64,000 nucleotides of DNA from Siphonodentalium dalli (taxonomy: Eukaryota; Mollusca; Scaphopoda; Gadilida; Siphonodentaliidae): NCBI GenBank assembly GCA_032622095.1, contig CP136065.1:57279949-57343948 (forward strand), in the 5' to 3' direction. Both the position numbers and the translations under genes were made by a program. Positions within the stretch are counted from its first letter, which is position 1. Every line of letters begins with the position of its first letter. This document shows, piece after piece, positions 22,017 to 33,260 of this stretch. The notes beneath the pieces were generated by a model that was not told the origin of the DNA, did not search any database, and saw only the letters and a list, made by a program, of their open reading frames with translations.

Positions 22017-22228
22017 GCCAATGGTACTGGATAGATGGGAGTGATGCCGTCAAGGAAGGACATTGGGTTCACTCCGATGGGAGTGAAATGTGGACGAATT
22101 GGAAATCTGGGCAGCCGGCCGGCGGGACCAGTAATAACTGTGTGTCTGTCCTTGGTACCATGTACCACTATGACGATGACCTATGTTATATAAAATTACG
22201 TTACATCTGCGAAAACATTATGGGATAG
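22017..22228 (+). CDS. C-type lectin domain, C-terminal half and stop
   Basis: The terminal coding exon after acceptor CTCTTTTGCAG. The junction codon makes serine, followed by QWYWIDGSD, GHWVHSDGSEMWTNW, SGQPAGG, NNCVSV, YDDDLC and YICE, then TAG at 22226-22228. WIDG, the W..SDG..W..W block, and the last two disulfide cysteines are all present. The motif that sets calcium and sugar specificity reads QPA instead of EPN or QPD, and WND reads YDDD. Canonical calcium-dependent sugar binding is therefore doubtful. The short C-terminal tail has no membrane segment, which fits a secreted protein. Confidence 0.9.
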
Positions 22229-22325
22229 CCTACATATCTGGCATGGTTTCCGCAGATGTAATATCTCCTTATTCTCAACCATCTGTATTAGTTCTACTCG
22301 TTTTGGAACAATGTGTTACATTTGA

Positions 22326-22331
22326 AATAAA
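22326..22331 (+). promoter_or_regulatory. Polyadenylation signal of the TSP1-lectin gene
   Basis: AATAAA lies about 100 bp after the TAG stop of the lectin exon, at a normal distance for a short 3' UTR. Another AATAAA-like site lies near 22476. Confidence 0.6.
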
Positions 22332-22677
22332 TATATGACATCATCTTTCAATAATAATCATTAACGGATCCACCACAAAACATTGCTAAAATGGTTAAAA
22401 AAAAACATAAACTCAAACATTATTCAGTAAAATGAGTATAATTGTTTAAACTTTTCTAAAAATGGATTCGGGAGAAATAAAATACTTGCTGTATAATAAT
22501 CTCCTCATCTAAAACAAGCCACCAGCTCAACTACGGCTATACTTTGCCTGTGTCCACTTTCACAGGCAAATATATTTTTTATTTTTTATTTGTCTTTCAA
22601 GCAAGATACAGATAGATGAACAAAAATATCACCAATATATATCAGTGTCCGCCATGTTGGTGTTGGCATTCAACTTA

Positions 22678-22807
22678 CAGTAATGCCCTAAGTAATCGAC
22701 CTGAGAGCTTTCCGATGAATGGCAACAAGCCATATTTCCGACTAAATCCTGAAAAGTTACTCATAATTCTGCTGTGGTTAAGGAGTCGATTACTTAGGGC
22801 ATTACTG
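22678..22807. mobile_element. Internally deleted MITE family 6
   Basis: CAGTAATGCCCTAAGTAATC, a short left arm, then a complete right arm to GGGCATTACTG, flanked by TA. Confidence 0.75.
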
Positions 22808-23335
22808 TACCTTTCGGAAATGGTGGTAGTTGTCTTACTTGTGTATTTACCAGTATGCACTTTATATGTAGCATACCATAAACATCGCGGGAGGCTTCAC
22901 TGTTTAATAGATTTTGTTGTATATTTTACGTAATGTTAAAAAAAAAATTTAATATATATGTTTTTATATGTCTGGAATTCTGGATTAATAATATTCCCAT
23001 TGGCCGAAATAAAAAACGAAAATTAAATTTAACTTTTATTGACAAAAAGCTTTTTTTTTGGGGGTAGGGAAATCCGTAAACCAAGTAATAAAAAATTAAA
23101 TGCCTTACGACTATATATTTCTCATTGATTACCACAACAGTGACGTCATTTATTTTCGAATATATCTATCCCCACAACTGTTTGGTTATCCCTTTCTATA
23201 CTAAATGGATTCCCCCATTCTGTTACAACCGTGCACATTGGAATGGTCTATTATTCATTTGGAGGCATGCTAAGGATATATGAGCAGATGACAGCCAGAC
23301 GAAATGATAAGAAGAATTCATATTTATTGGTGGGA

Positions 23336-23403
23336 AATGTTAAGATAATAAGTTCAACAAACGATCTATGGTGGTTTGTTGAACTTATTATCTTAACATT
23401 TCT
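23336..23403. repeat. Perfect hairpin, 28-bp arms
   Basis: AATGTTAAGATAATAAGTTC and the rest of the arm is inverted exactly after an 11-bp loop. It may be a very small MITE or a hairpin RNA gene. Confidence 0.7.
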
Positions 23404-23844
23404 TAAGAGAACTACTCATCGATGAGTATTTGGTAGTGATGTGCGGTTTTGAATTTTCATTTCGATTTTGGTTTCGTTTATGATTTTACTTAATACACCA
23501 ATATGCATAGAGTAGATGGTATCATATTTGACATAATATTTTCACACATTTTCCAGTGATTTCCATAGTCTATGTGGCAATATGTGCCATTATCACTCAT
23601 GTAACACCCAAATGTTCCAAATTGAAACTGCTACTAGTAATGGTGGCAAATAGCAACTGACAGGATCACATGCTTACCACACGTCTTGTAACAGCAACAT
23701 TCAGCAACCAGTGGTGTGGGTTAATTGAAACAGGAAGAATAGGTTTTATAGCATATAGTGTTTGTGGTTTGGTTTTGAAATAAAACTGAAAGAAAACCGA
23801 AAAACCGTAAAACCGTACATCACTGGTATTTATTAAAGAAAGGG

Positions 23845-25454
23845 TTAACCCTTTACCCAACAAAACGGCCAAAAACGCCCAAATAAAGCTTCAACAGCCT
23901 AAAATATCTTAGGTCTGTCTCAATAACACCATAAAAATATGGATATCATTGGAACCGGTTCATTGACCACATTGTGATGGTTACAGTTATGCCCTGTGCC
24001 AATGCATTCTCTTATATATGCGAGTCGACCATAGGTCACCTCGCATATATAAGAGAATGCATTGGCCTAAAAAAAATCTTTTTTTTAACACTTTCCGTGT
24101 GTCCGTGTGTCCATCAACAATTTCCTTTGGCGCGGGCTACAGGTCGTACCTTTGTTCTGATCTTTATGAAATTTGTCATGAATGTTGACATTGACATGTA
24201 GATGGGAACGAGTCATTTTGGTGTCATTCGGCCAAAAAACATGGCCGCTGGCAGCCATCTTGGATTTCAAAATTCAATCCATTGGCGCGGGCTACAGGTC
24301 GTACTGTTCGTCTGATCATGAAATTTGTCATGGATGTTAATATTGACATGTAGATGGGAACGAGTGATTTTGGGGTCATTCGACCAAAATATATGGCCGC
24401 CAGCAGCCATCTTGGATTTTACTCTTTGCATGACTAAATCCTTTGGCGCGGGCTACAGGTTGTAGCTTTGGTCAGAACTTCATGAAAGTTTTCATGGATG
24501 TTAACAATGACATGTAGATGGGAACGAGTCATTTTGGTGTCGTTCGGCCGAAAAACATGGCCGTCAGCAGCCATCTTGGATTTTACTCTTTACATGACTA
24601 AATCCTTTGGCGCGGGCTACAGGTCGTACCTTTTGTCTGATGTTTATGAAATTTGTCATGAACGTTGCCATTGACATGTAGATGGGAACGAGTCATTTTG
24701 GGGTCATTCGGCAAAAAAACATGGCTGCTGGTGGCCATCTTGGATTTCAAAATTCAATCCATTGGCGCGGGCTACATGTCGTACTATTCGTCTGATCATC
24801 ATGAAATTTGTCATGGATGTTAATAGTGACATGTAGATGGGAACGAGTGATTTTGGGGTCGTTCGGCCAAAAAACATGGCCGCCAGCAGCCATCTTGGTT
24901 TTTACTCTTTGCATGACTAAATCCTTTGGCGTGGGTACAGGTTGTAGCTTTGGTCGGAACTTCATGAAATTTGTCATGGATGTTAACAATGACATGTAGA
25001 TGGGGACGAGTCATTTTGGTGTCGTTCGGCCGAAAAACATGGCCATCAGCAACCATCTTGGATTTTACTCTTTACATGACTAAATCCTTTGGCGCGGGCT
25101 ACAGGTCGTACCTTTTGTCTGATGTTTATGAAATTTGTCATGGATGTTAACAATGACATGTAGATGGGAACGAGTCCTTTTGGGTCAATTGGCCGAAAAA
25201 CATGGCCACCAGCAGCCATCTTGGATTTTACTCTTTGCATGACTAAATGCTTTGGCACATGTCACTTTCCTTTCCTATATACTGTCAACCATTAAATTAT
25301 TCCCCTACCTAAGTTGAGCTACAGTGTCATTGACACTTTCATTAATATGTGTTAAGCCAATGCATTCTCTTATATATGCGAGGCGACCTATGGTCGACTC
25401 GCATATATAAGAGAATGCATTGGCACAGGACCGTTCTGTTGGTTAAAGGGTTAA
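23845..25454. mobile_element. MITE family 3 with internal satellite expansion
   Basis: TTAACCCTTTACCCAACA at the left and the inverse at the right, with one hairpin at each end. Between them, about 24118-25256, lies a tandem array of units of about 155-165 bp, so this copy is 1.6 kb rather than about 0.45 kb. Confidence 0.8.
24118..25256. repeat. About 160-bp tandem array, 7 units, with 3-unit higher order
   Basis: GGCGCGGGCTACAGGTCGTA recurs about every 160 bp, and GACATGTAGATGGGAACGAG and CAGCCATCTTGGATTT mark the rest of the unit. Units 1-3 resemble units 4-6 more than their neighbours, so the higher-order period is about 480 bp. Confidence 0.8.
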
Positions 25455-25480
25455 AGGCGCTCAAGGACATGCGAAATCAC

Positions 25481-25753
25481 TTAACCCTTACATGACTGGA
25501 GATTCCTGAAATTTTGTGAAAACCCTGTGCCAGTGCATTTTCTTATATATATGAGTCTATCATATATAAGATAATAAAGTGGCCTAACAATATTTATCTT
25601 GGCTTTGTAAGCCAGTGCATTCTCTTATATATGCAAGGCTCCCTTTTGGGAGACTTGCATATATATATTTGGGAGACTCGCATATATAAAATAATGCACT
25701 GGAACAAGGTATTTAATGCTCTACCAGTATAACTCCCATCATGAATGGGTTAA
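25481..25753. mobile_element. MITE family 4
   Basis: TTAACCCTTACATGACTGGA at the left, CATGAATGGGTTAA at the right, and two imperfect hairpins of the AGTGCATTCTCTTATATATG type. Confidence 0.7.
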
Positions 25754-25898
25754 AAGTCTATAAAGTCACAGTTCCTCCAGTAACCATATGTCGTGCGTTA
25801 AAACCATTGTTATATACACATCAACTGGAACACTAAATTGCTGTTTTCCTCATTATACATCTTACTGCGAACAGCACTATCACTTTCAAATAAGATGA

Positions 25899-26347
25899 TT
25901 AACCCTTTACCCAACAGAACGGCCCTGTGCCAATGCATTCTCTTATATATGCGAGTCGACCATAGGTCGCCTCGCATATATAAGAGAATGCATTGGCTTA
26001 ACACGTATTAAAAATGATAAAATTGTCAAAGAATGTAGAAAAATATTATAAAAATTGTTAAAAAATGTAAGAAAAAATTATAAAATTGTTAAAGAATGTA
26101 AGAAAAAATGGTAAAAAGTGTCAAAAAAGAATTTGTTTAGGCCAATGCATTCTCTTATATATGCGAGGCGACCTATATAAGAGAATGCATTGGCACAGGG
26201 CATAACTGTAACCATCACAATGTGGTCAATGAACCGGTTCCAATGATATCCATATTTGTATGGTGTTATTGAGACAGACCAAAGATATTTTAGGCTGTTG
26301 AAGCTTTATTTGGGCGTTTTTGGCCGTTTTGTTGGGTAAAGGGTTAA
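25899..26347. mobile_element. MITE family 3, inverse orientation
   Basis: TTAACCCTTTACCCAACAGA at the left, the inverse at the right, and two hairpins. Its right TTAA is also the left TTAA of the next element. Confidence 0.85.
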
Positions 26348-26605
26348 TGCTTTCATGATGGGAGACGTACTGTTGCAGCATTAAAGATCCTGTGTCAGTG
26401 CATTCACTCATATATGCGAGTCTCATTTTGGGAGCCTCTCATATAAAAGAGAATGCACTGGTTTACAAGGTCAAGGTAAATATTGTTAGGCCAATGTATT
26501 CTCTTATTTATGTGAGGCTCCCTATGGGAGACTCGCATATATAAGAGAATGCATTGGCACAGGGTTTTCACAAAATTTCAGGAAAGCTCCAGTCATGGAA
26601 GGCCA
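26344..26605. mobile_element. MITE family 4, abutting family 3
   Basis: It starts at the TTAA shared with the previous element and ends in CTCCAGTCATGGAAGG. It carries two hairpins. Elements inserted back to back at one TTAA fit TTAA-specific insertion. Confidence 0.7.
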
Positions 26606-26915
26606 TAAATTCTGTAAAACACATAAAGGTTTCAACATGCAACATCTCGTTTATAATGAACATAAAGACAAAGTCTATCTATTTTTTCACATTGTTTTTT
26701 ATATAGAGACGATTTTACAATATAATATTAATTTTTCGCATATACCCACTGCGAATACTATGAGTCCATTAAACTATAGACTACCTTTTATGACTAATAT
26801 ATTGGGCTAATAATTATTACTCTAATCTCATTCAGAGCACATCACGGGACAGTGACTTGAATGATCTCGAATAGAATGCATCAAGCAGAGAGAATACAAT
26901 AAACTGTCTACATGC

Positions 26916-27117
26916 GTCATAAGTAATCAATTCTTAACCACAGGAGAATTATGGGTAACTTTTCAGGATTTAGTCGGAAATATGGCTTGTTGCCATTCAT
27001 CGGAAAGCTCTCGGGGAGAGCTTTCCGATGAATGGCAACAAGCCATATTTCCGACTAAATCCTGAAAAGTTACCCATAATTCTCCTGTGGTTAAGGAGTC
27101 GATTACTTAGGCATAAC
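26916..27117. mobile_element. Hairpin MITE family 6
   Basis: Palindrome with CCGATGAATGGCAACAAGCC and its inverse. The ends are slightly decayed. Confidence 0.75.
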
Positions 27118-27432
27118 TACTGACATAAACATTGACAAAATAGTCTAGGGAACTATAGAAAAAAAACCATACGGAGAGATTACATGTAAATTATTATTTA
27201 TTCTGTAATTATATATTCTGACTCAACTTTGTCGTATTTATTTATTTTACCCAGTGGTATCGTACGATCGAGTTACACGGTCACCCAATATTGGAGCATA
27301 AGTCGAGTGGGCCCGACCAGTGGCCCCATTGGAACACGATTAAAGGTGCCGAAATGACAACATCTAACTACTATTCATACGTTCTCTGTACCTGAACATT
27401 ATTGGTCGAACATATGAACAGACTTGAGAATA

Positions 27433-28206
27433 TGGTGCTGGACATTTGGACAATAAGGTCCCCAGAGGGTGAATTTAGTGACGCTTTACCATGCTAGCAT
27501 CACTAAATTCACCCTCTGGGAACCTCATTTTGCTTAGGCCTTATCTTCTCTGGAAATTATCTTTACTATTAAATTAAAAATCGTTTAGTTTCTTTAGAAA
27601 ATTCTTCACAAAGATTCTTTTCCTTTATTTAGTTTAGTTTCTCCCAAATTGGCAGATGACGCATTGCATAATCGAGGTTCCCAATGGGTGCACATAACAA
27701 TATTCACCATCTGGGAACTTAAATCTGAGTGTAGTTCTCCATATCAGATGAGGCCATGCAGAATGAGGTCCCCAGGGGATGAAGTTTGTGACACTAGCCC
27801 ACAGTGCGGGGTTGTGTCACTAAATTCACCCTCTGGGGACCTCATTTTGTAAATGTCCAGCATCATATTCTCAGGCCTCCACATGAACCAATTAATGTGC
27901 CTCATTTGCAGAATGAGGTCCCCAGAGGGTGAATTTAGTGATGCTATCCCACACAGCGGGCTAGCATCACCAAATGCACCCTCTGGAGACCTCATTCTGC
28001 TTAGACCTCATCTACTATCTGAGACCTAGACTCAGATTGAAGTTCCCAAATGGTGAATATTGTTATGTACACCCATTGGGCACCTCGATTATGCAATGTG
28101 TCGCTGCCAATTTGGTGATTCATGTAAAGAGAATCAAAACCAAAAATGAAAAAAAATAAATTATTTGATAAGAAAGATACTTTCTTGAGAAGATGAGGCC
28201 TGCACA
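27433..28206. mobile_element. Two MITE family 1 copies (27433-27862; 27890-28206)
   Basis: The first is complete, with both hairpins and GACATTTGGAC-like ends. The second begins TGCCTCATTTGCAGAATGAG and stops after AAGATGAGGCCTG, so its right hairpin is missing. Confidence 0.75.
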
Positions 28207-28599
28207 GTTTGTAGGGTTTTCTGTTTTTCAATGATTTTGATATGTTAAAAATGACATTGTTTAAATCCGATTCGATGGTCCCCATATAATCAGATTTCAA
28301 CAACAACGTTTTTTTAATGCTGCTCCAGTTATCAGAATTGATTAATTGCCCAAAAATAATGCTAACCAGTCAACTATAGTATAAAATTGCCCAAAACCTG
28401 TTATTTATCAACATTTTGTTCAACGAAATTTTGCCGGTTTATCAAATATCTGACACAAAATAAGTCACTTTATATTAGAGTTATCCATCCTAATCCGCAA
28501 TTTGGTCCAAGACCGTCTTCGACCGTTAACTGGGTCACAAAAAATTATATTCTCAAATTAACTTTGTTTCAGTTACTATTTCCCTTCTGTTCAGTTTCT

Positions 28600-28840
28600 A
28601 TATCCCCCCTAATTTGCAGAAGATAAATTGCATAATCAAGGTGACTAATGGGTGAACATCACCACTTCAGCTGTTGAACTTCAATCTGATCCTAGTTCTC
28701 CCATAGCAGTTAAGGCCAAAGCAGAATGAGGTTCCCCGAAGGTGAAATTGGTCTCCAAATTTATTGATGCTATCCCGCACAGCAGGCTAGCATCAATAAA
28801 TTCACCCTTTGGAGACCTTATTCTGCAAGTGTCAGACTCT
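28600..28840. mobile_element. MITE family 1, partial
   Basis: The middle part with AAATTGCATAATCAAGGTGA and one end hairpin (about 28725-28835). Confidence 0.65.
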
Positions 28841-29165
28841 GGAAATCCAAGTTTGACCACACAGTTGCAGCATCATAGAATAGAATATACATTATAATTT
28901 TACACCCAATGGCTCATCTGTGCGAAATAAAGCAAAACACAGAAGTTTTCAAGATGTTCAATAAATAAATGTGTATTGTTCTTGAACAATACAAACCTAT
29001 TATGTCAACAACGTCACTGGCGACGTCAACTTTAACAGAAAATGTGTTCGCTAAATTATGGGGTATTGTCAACATTAAGCACACATATGTTCAATTAAAT
29101 ATAACAATATCAACATAAATTTTAGTATATTACAAACAACAATCTTCAGTGTGCAGTAAACATAG

Positions 29166-29315
29166 AACACAGTTTTGTGAACAGGTTAACATTATTGCAG
29201 TCGTTTGTTGTGCCACGAGGTAAAACTCAAACCTCTGGTGGGGGGTTCTCATTTTACCATCGCGTCACAACAAACTCATGCAATAAACGTTAACCAGTTC
29301 ACACACTTGTGTCAT
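29166..29315. repeat. Imperfect hairpin element
   Basis: GTGAACAGGTTAACATTATT near 29175 pairs with the inverse near 29285-29305. The stem also includes CAAACCTCTGG. Confidence 0.6.
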
Positions 29316-29619
29316 TCTATCTAATTGCTCAATGCTACATGACATAGGATATGGCAAGCCAAATAGTCAGAGAAAACAATTCAGCATCACTTCTAGATGG
29401 GACCGATGGTCCGAGACTGTCTGCTCGTAGTCTTTTTACTGTGCCACTAATAATTTTCGACGGTGAAAAATAATATATGTCTATTAACTCTGAGCTTTGA
29501 TAGCTGGGTTCCTCGACTCGAATAAAATATTTTTTACCCCCAAATCCAAATAAATAGTAATTGAGGGGCGCTTAATCGGATTGTACATCTTTAAATATTC
29601 AATTGGATATGATAAAATG

Positions 29620-30071
29620 TGACCCACCATATAAAATCCAGTCGTAAGTCGGAATTTATTTTACCCTGTGCCAATGCATTCTCTTATATATGCGAGTCGA
29701 CCATAGGTCGCCTCGCATATATAAGAGAATGCATTGGCCTAACAATTTTTTACAATTTTAATAATTTTTTCTTGTATTCTTTAACAATTTTATAATTTCA
29801 CCCATACAGAGCCCCAGACAAACATGAGCAGAAGACACTCTTCTATATGCTTCTATATATGTGTGGGGCTCCCTGCAGGGTAATGGATGTTTTTTATTTT
29901 ATGTCCTAAAAATTGTCTGAAACATTTAAAAAAAATGATAAAAAATTGTTAGGCCAATGCATTCTCTTATATATGCGAGGCGACCTATGGTCGACTCGCA
30001 TATATAAGAGAATGCATTGGCACAGGGTAAAAAAAATCCCGACTTACGACTGGATTTGATATGGCGGGTCA
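29620..30071. mobile_element. MITE family 5
   Basis: Begins TGACCCACCATATAAAATCC and ends with the inverse, GGATTTGATATGGCGGGTCA. It carries two of the same 66-bp hairpins as families 2 and 3. Its outer ends are unrelated to theirs. Other copies are at 56926-57380 and 63154-63607. Confidence 0.8.
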
Positions 30072-30779
30072 CAAATACGATTGATCCTTTAGGGAGTGTT
30101 TGTGGAGCTCCGTATTCCAACTTGTCTTTCCTGTCAACACATCGAGATGAATTCGCAGTCAGTGACGTGGATTTTCCATTTGTATGCTGTTCAAATCTCA
30201 TGCCAAGTTGTGACCCTTGATCAAGGTCACTAGCTGTTTCGCACTACTCATGTGTAAAGAGTACTCGGTTCAGGTGTCAATGGAGCTTGCTAACATTCAT
30301 TGGACAATGGCCAATGGGAGTGACAATGGTGTCACTATGACCGAGGTATTAATTTTGTAGGGATGTGGACCGGACTTGACCACCAGTGTGTGGTCTGGTC
30401 CAGTGAAGAGGCAGTCCAGTCCAGCTCTCAGTGGTCTGGTATTCTTGCCTGCATCAATAGCGGTATGGCGATACGCATACCTGCATGTCGACCAATCTAT
30501 GCAGAATATATTCAGTTGGCAATGCTAAGAACAAAATGTTATGAGTGCTGAAAGACTTGGAGCATTTGCACTCAACCCAATCATAGCATGTAGTGGATAG
30601 CGGAAACGTGAAAAACAGCTTCTACATTGAGTCACAGTCACAAGTTTTAAGCACAATTATTCGTTCTCTGACTTCTGTATTTTTCAAAGTTTATATATTA
30701 CACAATTAATTAACATGATCTGCTTCTTTCTGGTTTCTGACACCTTGAACCACCAGACAGCCAGAAATGTTCTAAGTAA

Positions 30780-30886
30780 GATAAACACCTCGGGGTATTG
30801 GATATGCGGGAGAAACAACCCCGTTTCGGGCCGTGTTGTTTCTCCCGCATATCCAATACCAACTCGGTGTCTATCTATAACGTAGG
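30780..30886. repeat. GC-rich hairpin
   Basis: TATTGGATATGCGGGAGAAA is inverted about 45 bp later. Outer bases CACCTCGG and CTCGGTGT also nearly pair. It may be a small MITE. Confidence 0.7.
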
Positions 30887-31067
30887 CAAGCGAGCATATA
30901 CTCAGTAACTTGATGGTTGCATAAATGATGAAAAAGTACATTTTGTGACAATGAAGCGATAACTTAATCTCTTATTCAATCACAGATTTCATAAATTTGA
31001 ATAACGATTCCTAAATTAGGCCAAATAAAAAAATATGTTTGGTTCTCAAGCACATTTTTTTTCAAAG

Positions 31068-31200
31068 TGATGAGGGAGGGCGGTATTTATTTTTAGTATT
31101 TATTACAACTTTAAGCCATGAGGGAGGCAGGTTTTTATATTTATCTTTTTAATATACATTTTAACCATGCAGGAGGCAGGTTTTTTTGGTTTAAATTATT
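31068..31200. repeat. Degenerate tandem repeat, about 3 copies
   Basis: GAGGGAGGCAGGTTTTTATA-like units recur about every 55 bp. Confidence 0.6.
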
Positions 31201-31315
31201 TCCTAAAAATGTTTGTTAAAATACAGGAAGGGCATGGTATTTAACAGTTTTATACATCTCTGTGGCAGGGATGTGAAGGATAGAACAAGACAAATTATTA
31301 TTTTATAATGCATGT

Positions 31316-31321
31316 TTTATT
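31316..31321 (-). promoter_or_regulatory. Possible minus-strand polyadenylation signal
   Basis: AATAAA on the minus strand, about 115 bp after the stop of the open frame ending at 31435. Confidence 0.35.
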
Positions 31322-31434
31322 ATAGAACATCTGTCATCAGAAAACATGTACTGAACATCCCCTGTTCAATACTTAAAAATAAAAATAATAACACATACAT
31401 ATTAAAAGAGCTAACATCCAACGCATCAGAATAC

Positions 31435-31737
31435 TCAGAAAACGGAGAACATATACTGGACATCCCCTAAAAACCTAAAAAAGTGACCAAACAGTTCGGC
31501 AACGGTTTGAACGTTCACTTCACGTGAAATATTATCAAAGTCAGCTGTTTTAGATTTCCCAACATTCATTGTTATGGCTACATTTCTTTCTGTCGAATCG
31601 ACGAAAGGGTTAAATTCCATTGGTATATCGTGGGTATCAATGAGTTGGCGACACATGTCACCAACTGTCGCAGTTGGCCCAACCGACGTGATCGTCCATG
31701 GTACACGTGTAAACGGTGTTTTATTTTCGGCACGCGT
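31435..31737 (-). CDS. Unrecognised possible terminal exon
   Basis: On the minus strand an open frame runs from just after a TAA at 31740-31738 to a TGA at 31437-31435. It includes PFTRVPWTITSVGPTATVGD, then MEFNPFVDSTERNVAI and VAELFGHFFRFLGDVQ. Its composition resembles a real soluble protein and a polyadenylation signal follows at a normal distance. The acceptor is not certain; an AG near 31665 is one candidate. No family is recognised and it could be an old gene fragment. The opposite strand also has an open frame here (31716-32093), so one of the two must be a shadow. Confidence 0.3.
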   Translation of the reverse strand, partial: TRAENKTPFTRVPWTITSVGPTATVGDMCRQLIDTHDIPMEFNPFVDSTERNVAITMNVGKSKTADFDNISREVNVQTVAELFGHFFRFLGDVQYMFSVF

Positions 31738-32361
31738 TTACCAACGTCGCCATTTTTATTGTTCTAAAAATAGAGATGAGAAATCACAGCACACTCTATT
31801 TGCAATTCGGAGTAGGGTGTACTCTATTGGCAGTTTTCGCGGGTAAACAGAATAGAATATCCGGCGTTTGCGGAAATGGAAGCCGGACATTACATTCCGC
31901 AAACATTAGATTAGCAGAGTACAACGTTCGATTGACGTTTTCTTACAACAACTTGAACAAGACTGTTGCGCGTTTCACAATATTTTCAATATATGTCATT
32001 TCGAATGCGGGATACATGTTTATATATATTTATTTTGGAATGACAATAAAAAGCTTCAATGCGCACATATTTTTGGGACGCGGCGGTCACTGAGAACCGA
32101 ACATATTTTTTTATTTGGCCTAAGGATGAGTCAAAATGTCATCTATGTATGAACTCTGGAACTGTTGTCAGATGCCATCTGACATGAGAGGCAGTGAGCC
32201 TTATTTGCAAACAATATATATAATTTTAATTCATGTGCATGAGTTCAATCTGATCATGGATATTGACAAATTTTAGACATTTTTTTTTACCTTCGTCATC
32301 ATTTGAGTTTTGAATGAAGTGACTTCCATAAATTTGGAAGATATTATCTACCCGATGCCAG

Positions 32362-32924
32362 CTGATTCATGAGGGGAGCTGCGCTGGTGCAGCATTAAAG
32401 ATCATGTGCCAGTGCATTCTCTTATAAGAGAATTCACTGGCTTACAAAGTCAATACATTCTCTTATATATGCGAGGCTCCCTATCGGAGACTCGCATATA
32501 TAAGAGAATGCACTGGCACAGGATTTTTGCAAAATTTCAGGAAGCTGCAGTCATGGAAGGGTGAAAACTTAACGTGGAATGAAGTTTACAAATTATGGAT
32601 TACAACGTGATATAATAATGCCTATCTTGTGACTCTTGTCAATGTATTAATAACATTTGAAATGATATTTCTCACTTATGTTAAGATGTATAAGAGGTAT
32701 TTTCACTTTAAACTTTGACTGGAGTGTCTTTGCAAAAACCCTGTGCCAATGTCTTAAATATGCGAGTATTATAGGAAGCCTCGCATATATAAGAGAATGC
32801 ATTGGCCTAACAATATTTACCATGACCTTGTAAGCCAGAGCATTCTCTTATATATATTAAGAGAATGCACTGACACAGGATCATTAATGCTGCACAAGCA
32901 CAGCTCCTGTCATGAAAGGGTTAA
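32362..32924. mobile_element. Two MITE family 4 copies (32362-32563; 32716-32924)
   Basis: Each has GGTGCAGCATTAAAGATC-like sequence at one end and TTTCAGGAAGCT or AAAACCCTGTGCC at the other, with partly deleted hairpins. The second ends CATGAAAGGGTTAA. Confidence 0.7.
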
Positions 32925-33122
32925 ATACTTGAATTTGATAGAACTGAAAAGGTTTAAAGATCAGCTGGAATTAACCATGGCATCTTCAGTTAAAGAAATA
33001 TCTATATCTAAATTAATTTGGATAGATTCATTCAAGTATGGCAAGCAAAGGTAGCTATGGTTACGCACCATTAGAGTAAATTTGAATGTAGCAATGATGT
33101 ATATACAGATGATGAACTGAAA

Positions 33123-33260
33123 CTATGGAAAATTGAAAAATCCTTTCTTCTTCTGTTCATGTTTATCACCAGGTGTTGGCAACGTTTGCGATTTTTCTGG
33201 CGTCGCTCCCTCGGTTCCAGAAACTGACTTGATTTTGCTGATCCAGAGATCTCTCTCAGC
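33123..33260 (-). CDS. Beta-spectrin terminal exon (PH helix and tail)
   Basis: A 138-bp phase 0 exon after acceptor CTTTGCATTTTCAG, ending with TAG at 33125-33123. It encodes AERDLWISKIKSVSG, then EKSQTLPTP and a lysine-rich end KHEQKKKGFFNFP. The first part is the C-terminal alpha helix of the PH domain, with the invariant tryptophan. The tail resembles the SxxQTLPT and final basic-aromatic segment of known beta-spectrins. No clear AATAAA is seen close after the stop; the nearest minus-strand one I noticed is about 1.1 kb further, near 32030. Confidence 0.88.
   Translation of the reverse strand, partial: AERDLWISKIKSVSGTEGATPEKSQTLPTPGDKHEQKKKGFFNFP

Larger units (their letters stand above)
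1138..22228 (+). other. Gene model: multi-TSP1 + C-type lectin protein (3' part)
   Basis: A plus-strand gene assembled by eye from exons 1138-1305, 2003-2170, 3603-3770, 4855-5022, 7153-7320, 8711-8878, 12248-12415, 12928-13095, 13603-13770, 14800-14895 (less sure), 17484-17660, 19360-19530 and 22017-22228. Every internal exon starts after an AG and ends before a GT. Each starts and ends in phase 1, so any subset could be spliced together in frame, which suits alternative splicing and exon shuffling. TSP1 repeats and lectin domains occur in secreted or cell-surface adhesion and recognition proteins. The start codon and signal peptide are not in the window. The function of the whole protein is not recognised. 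Transcript data could remove or add exons. Confidence 0.85.
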
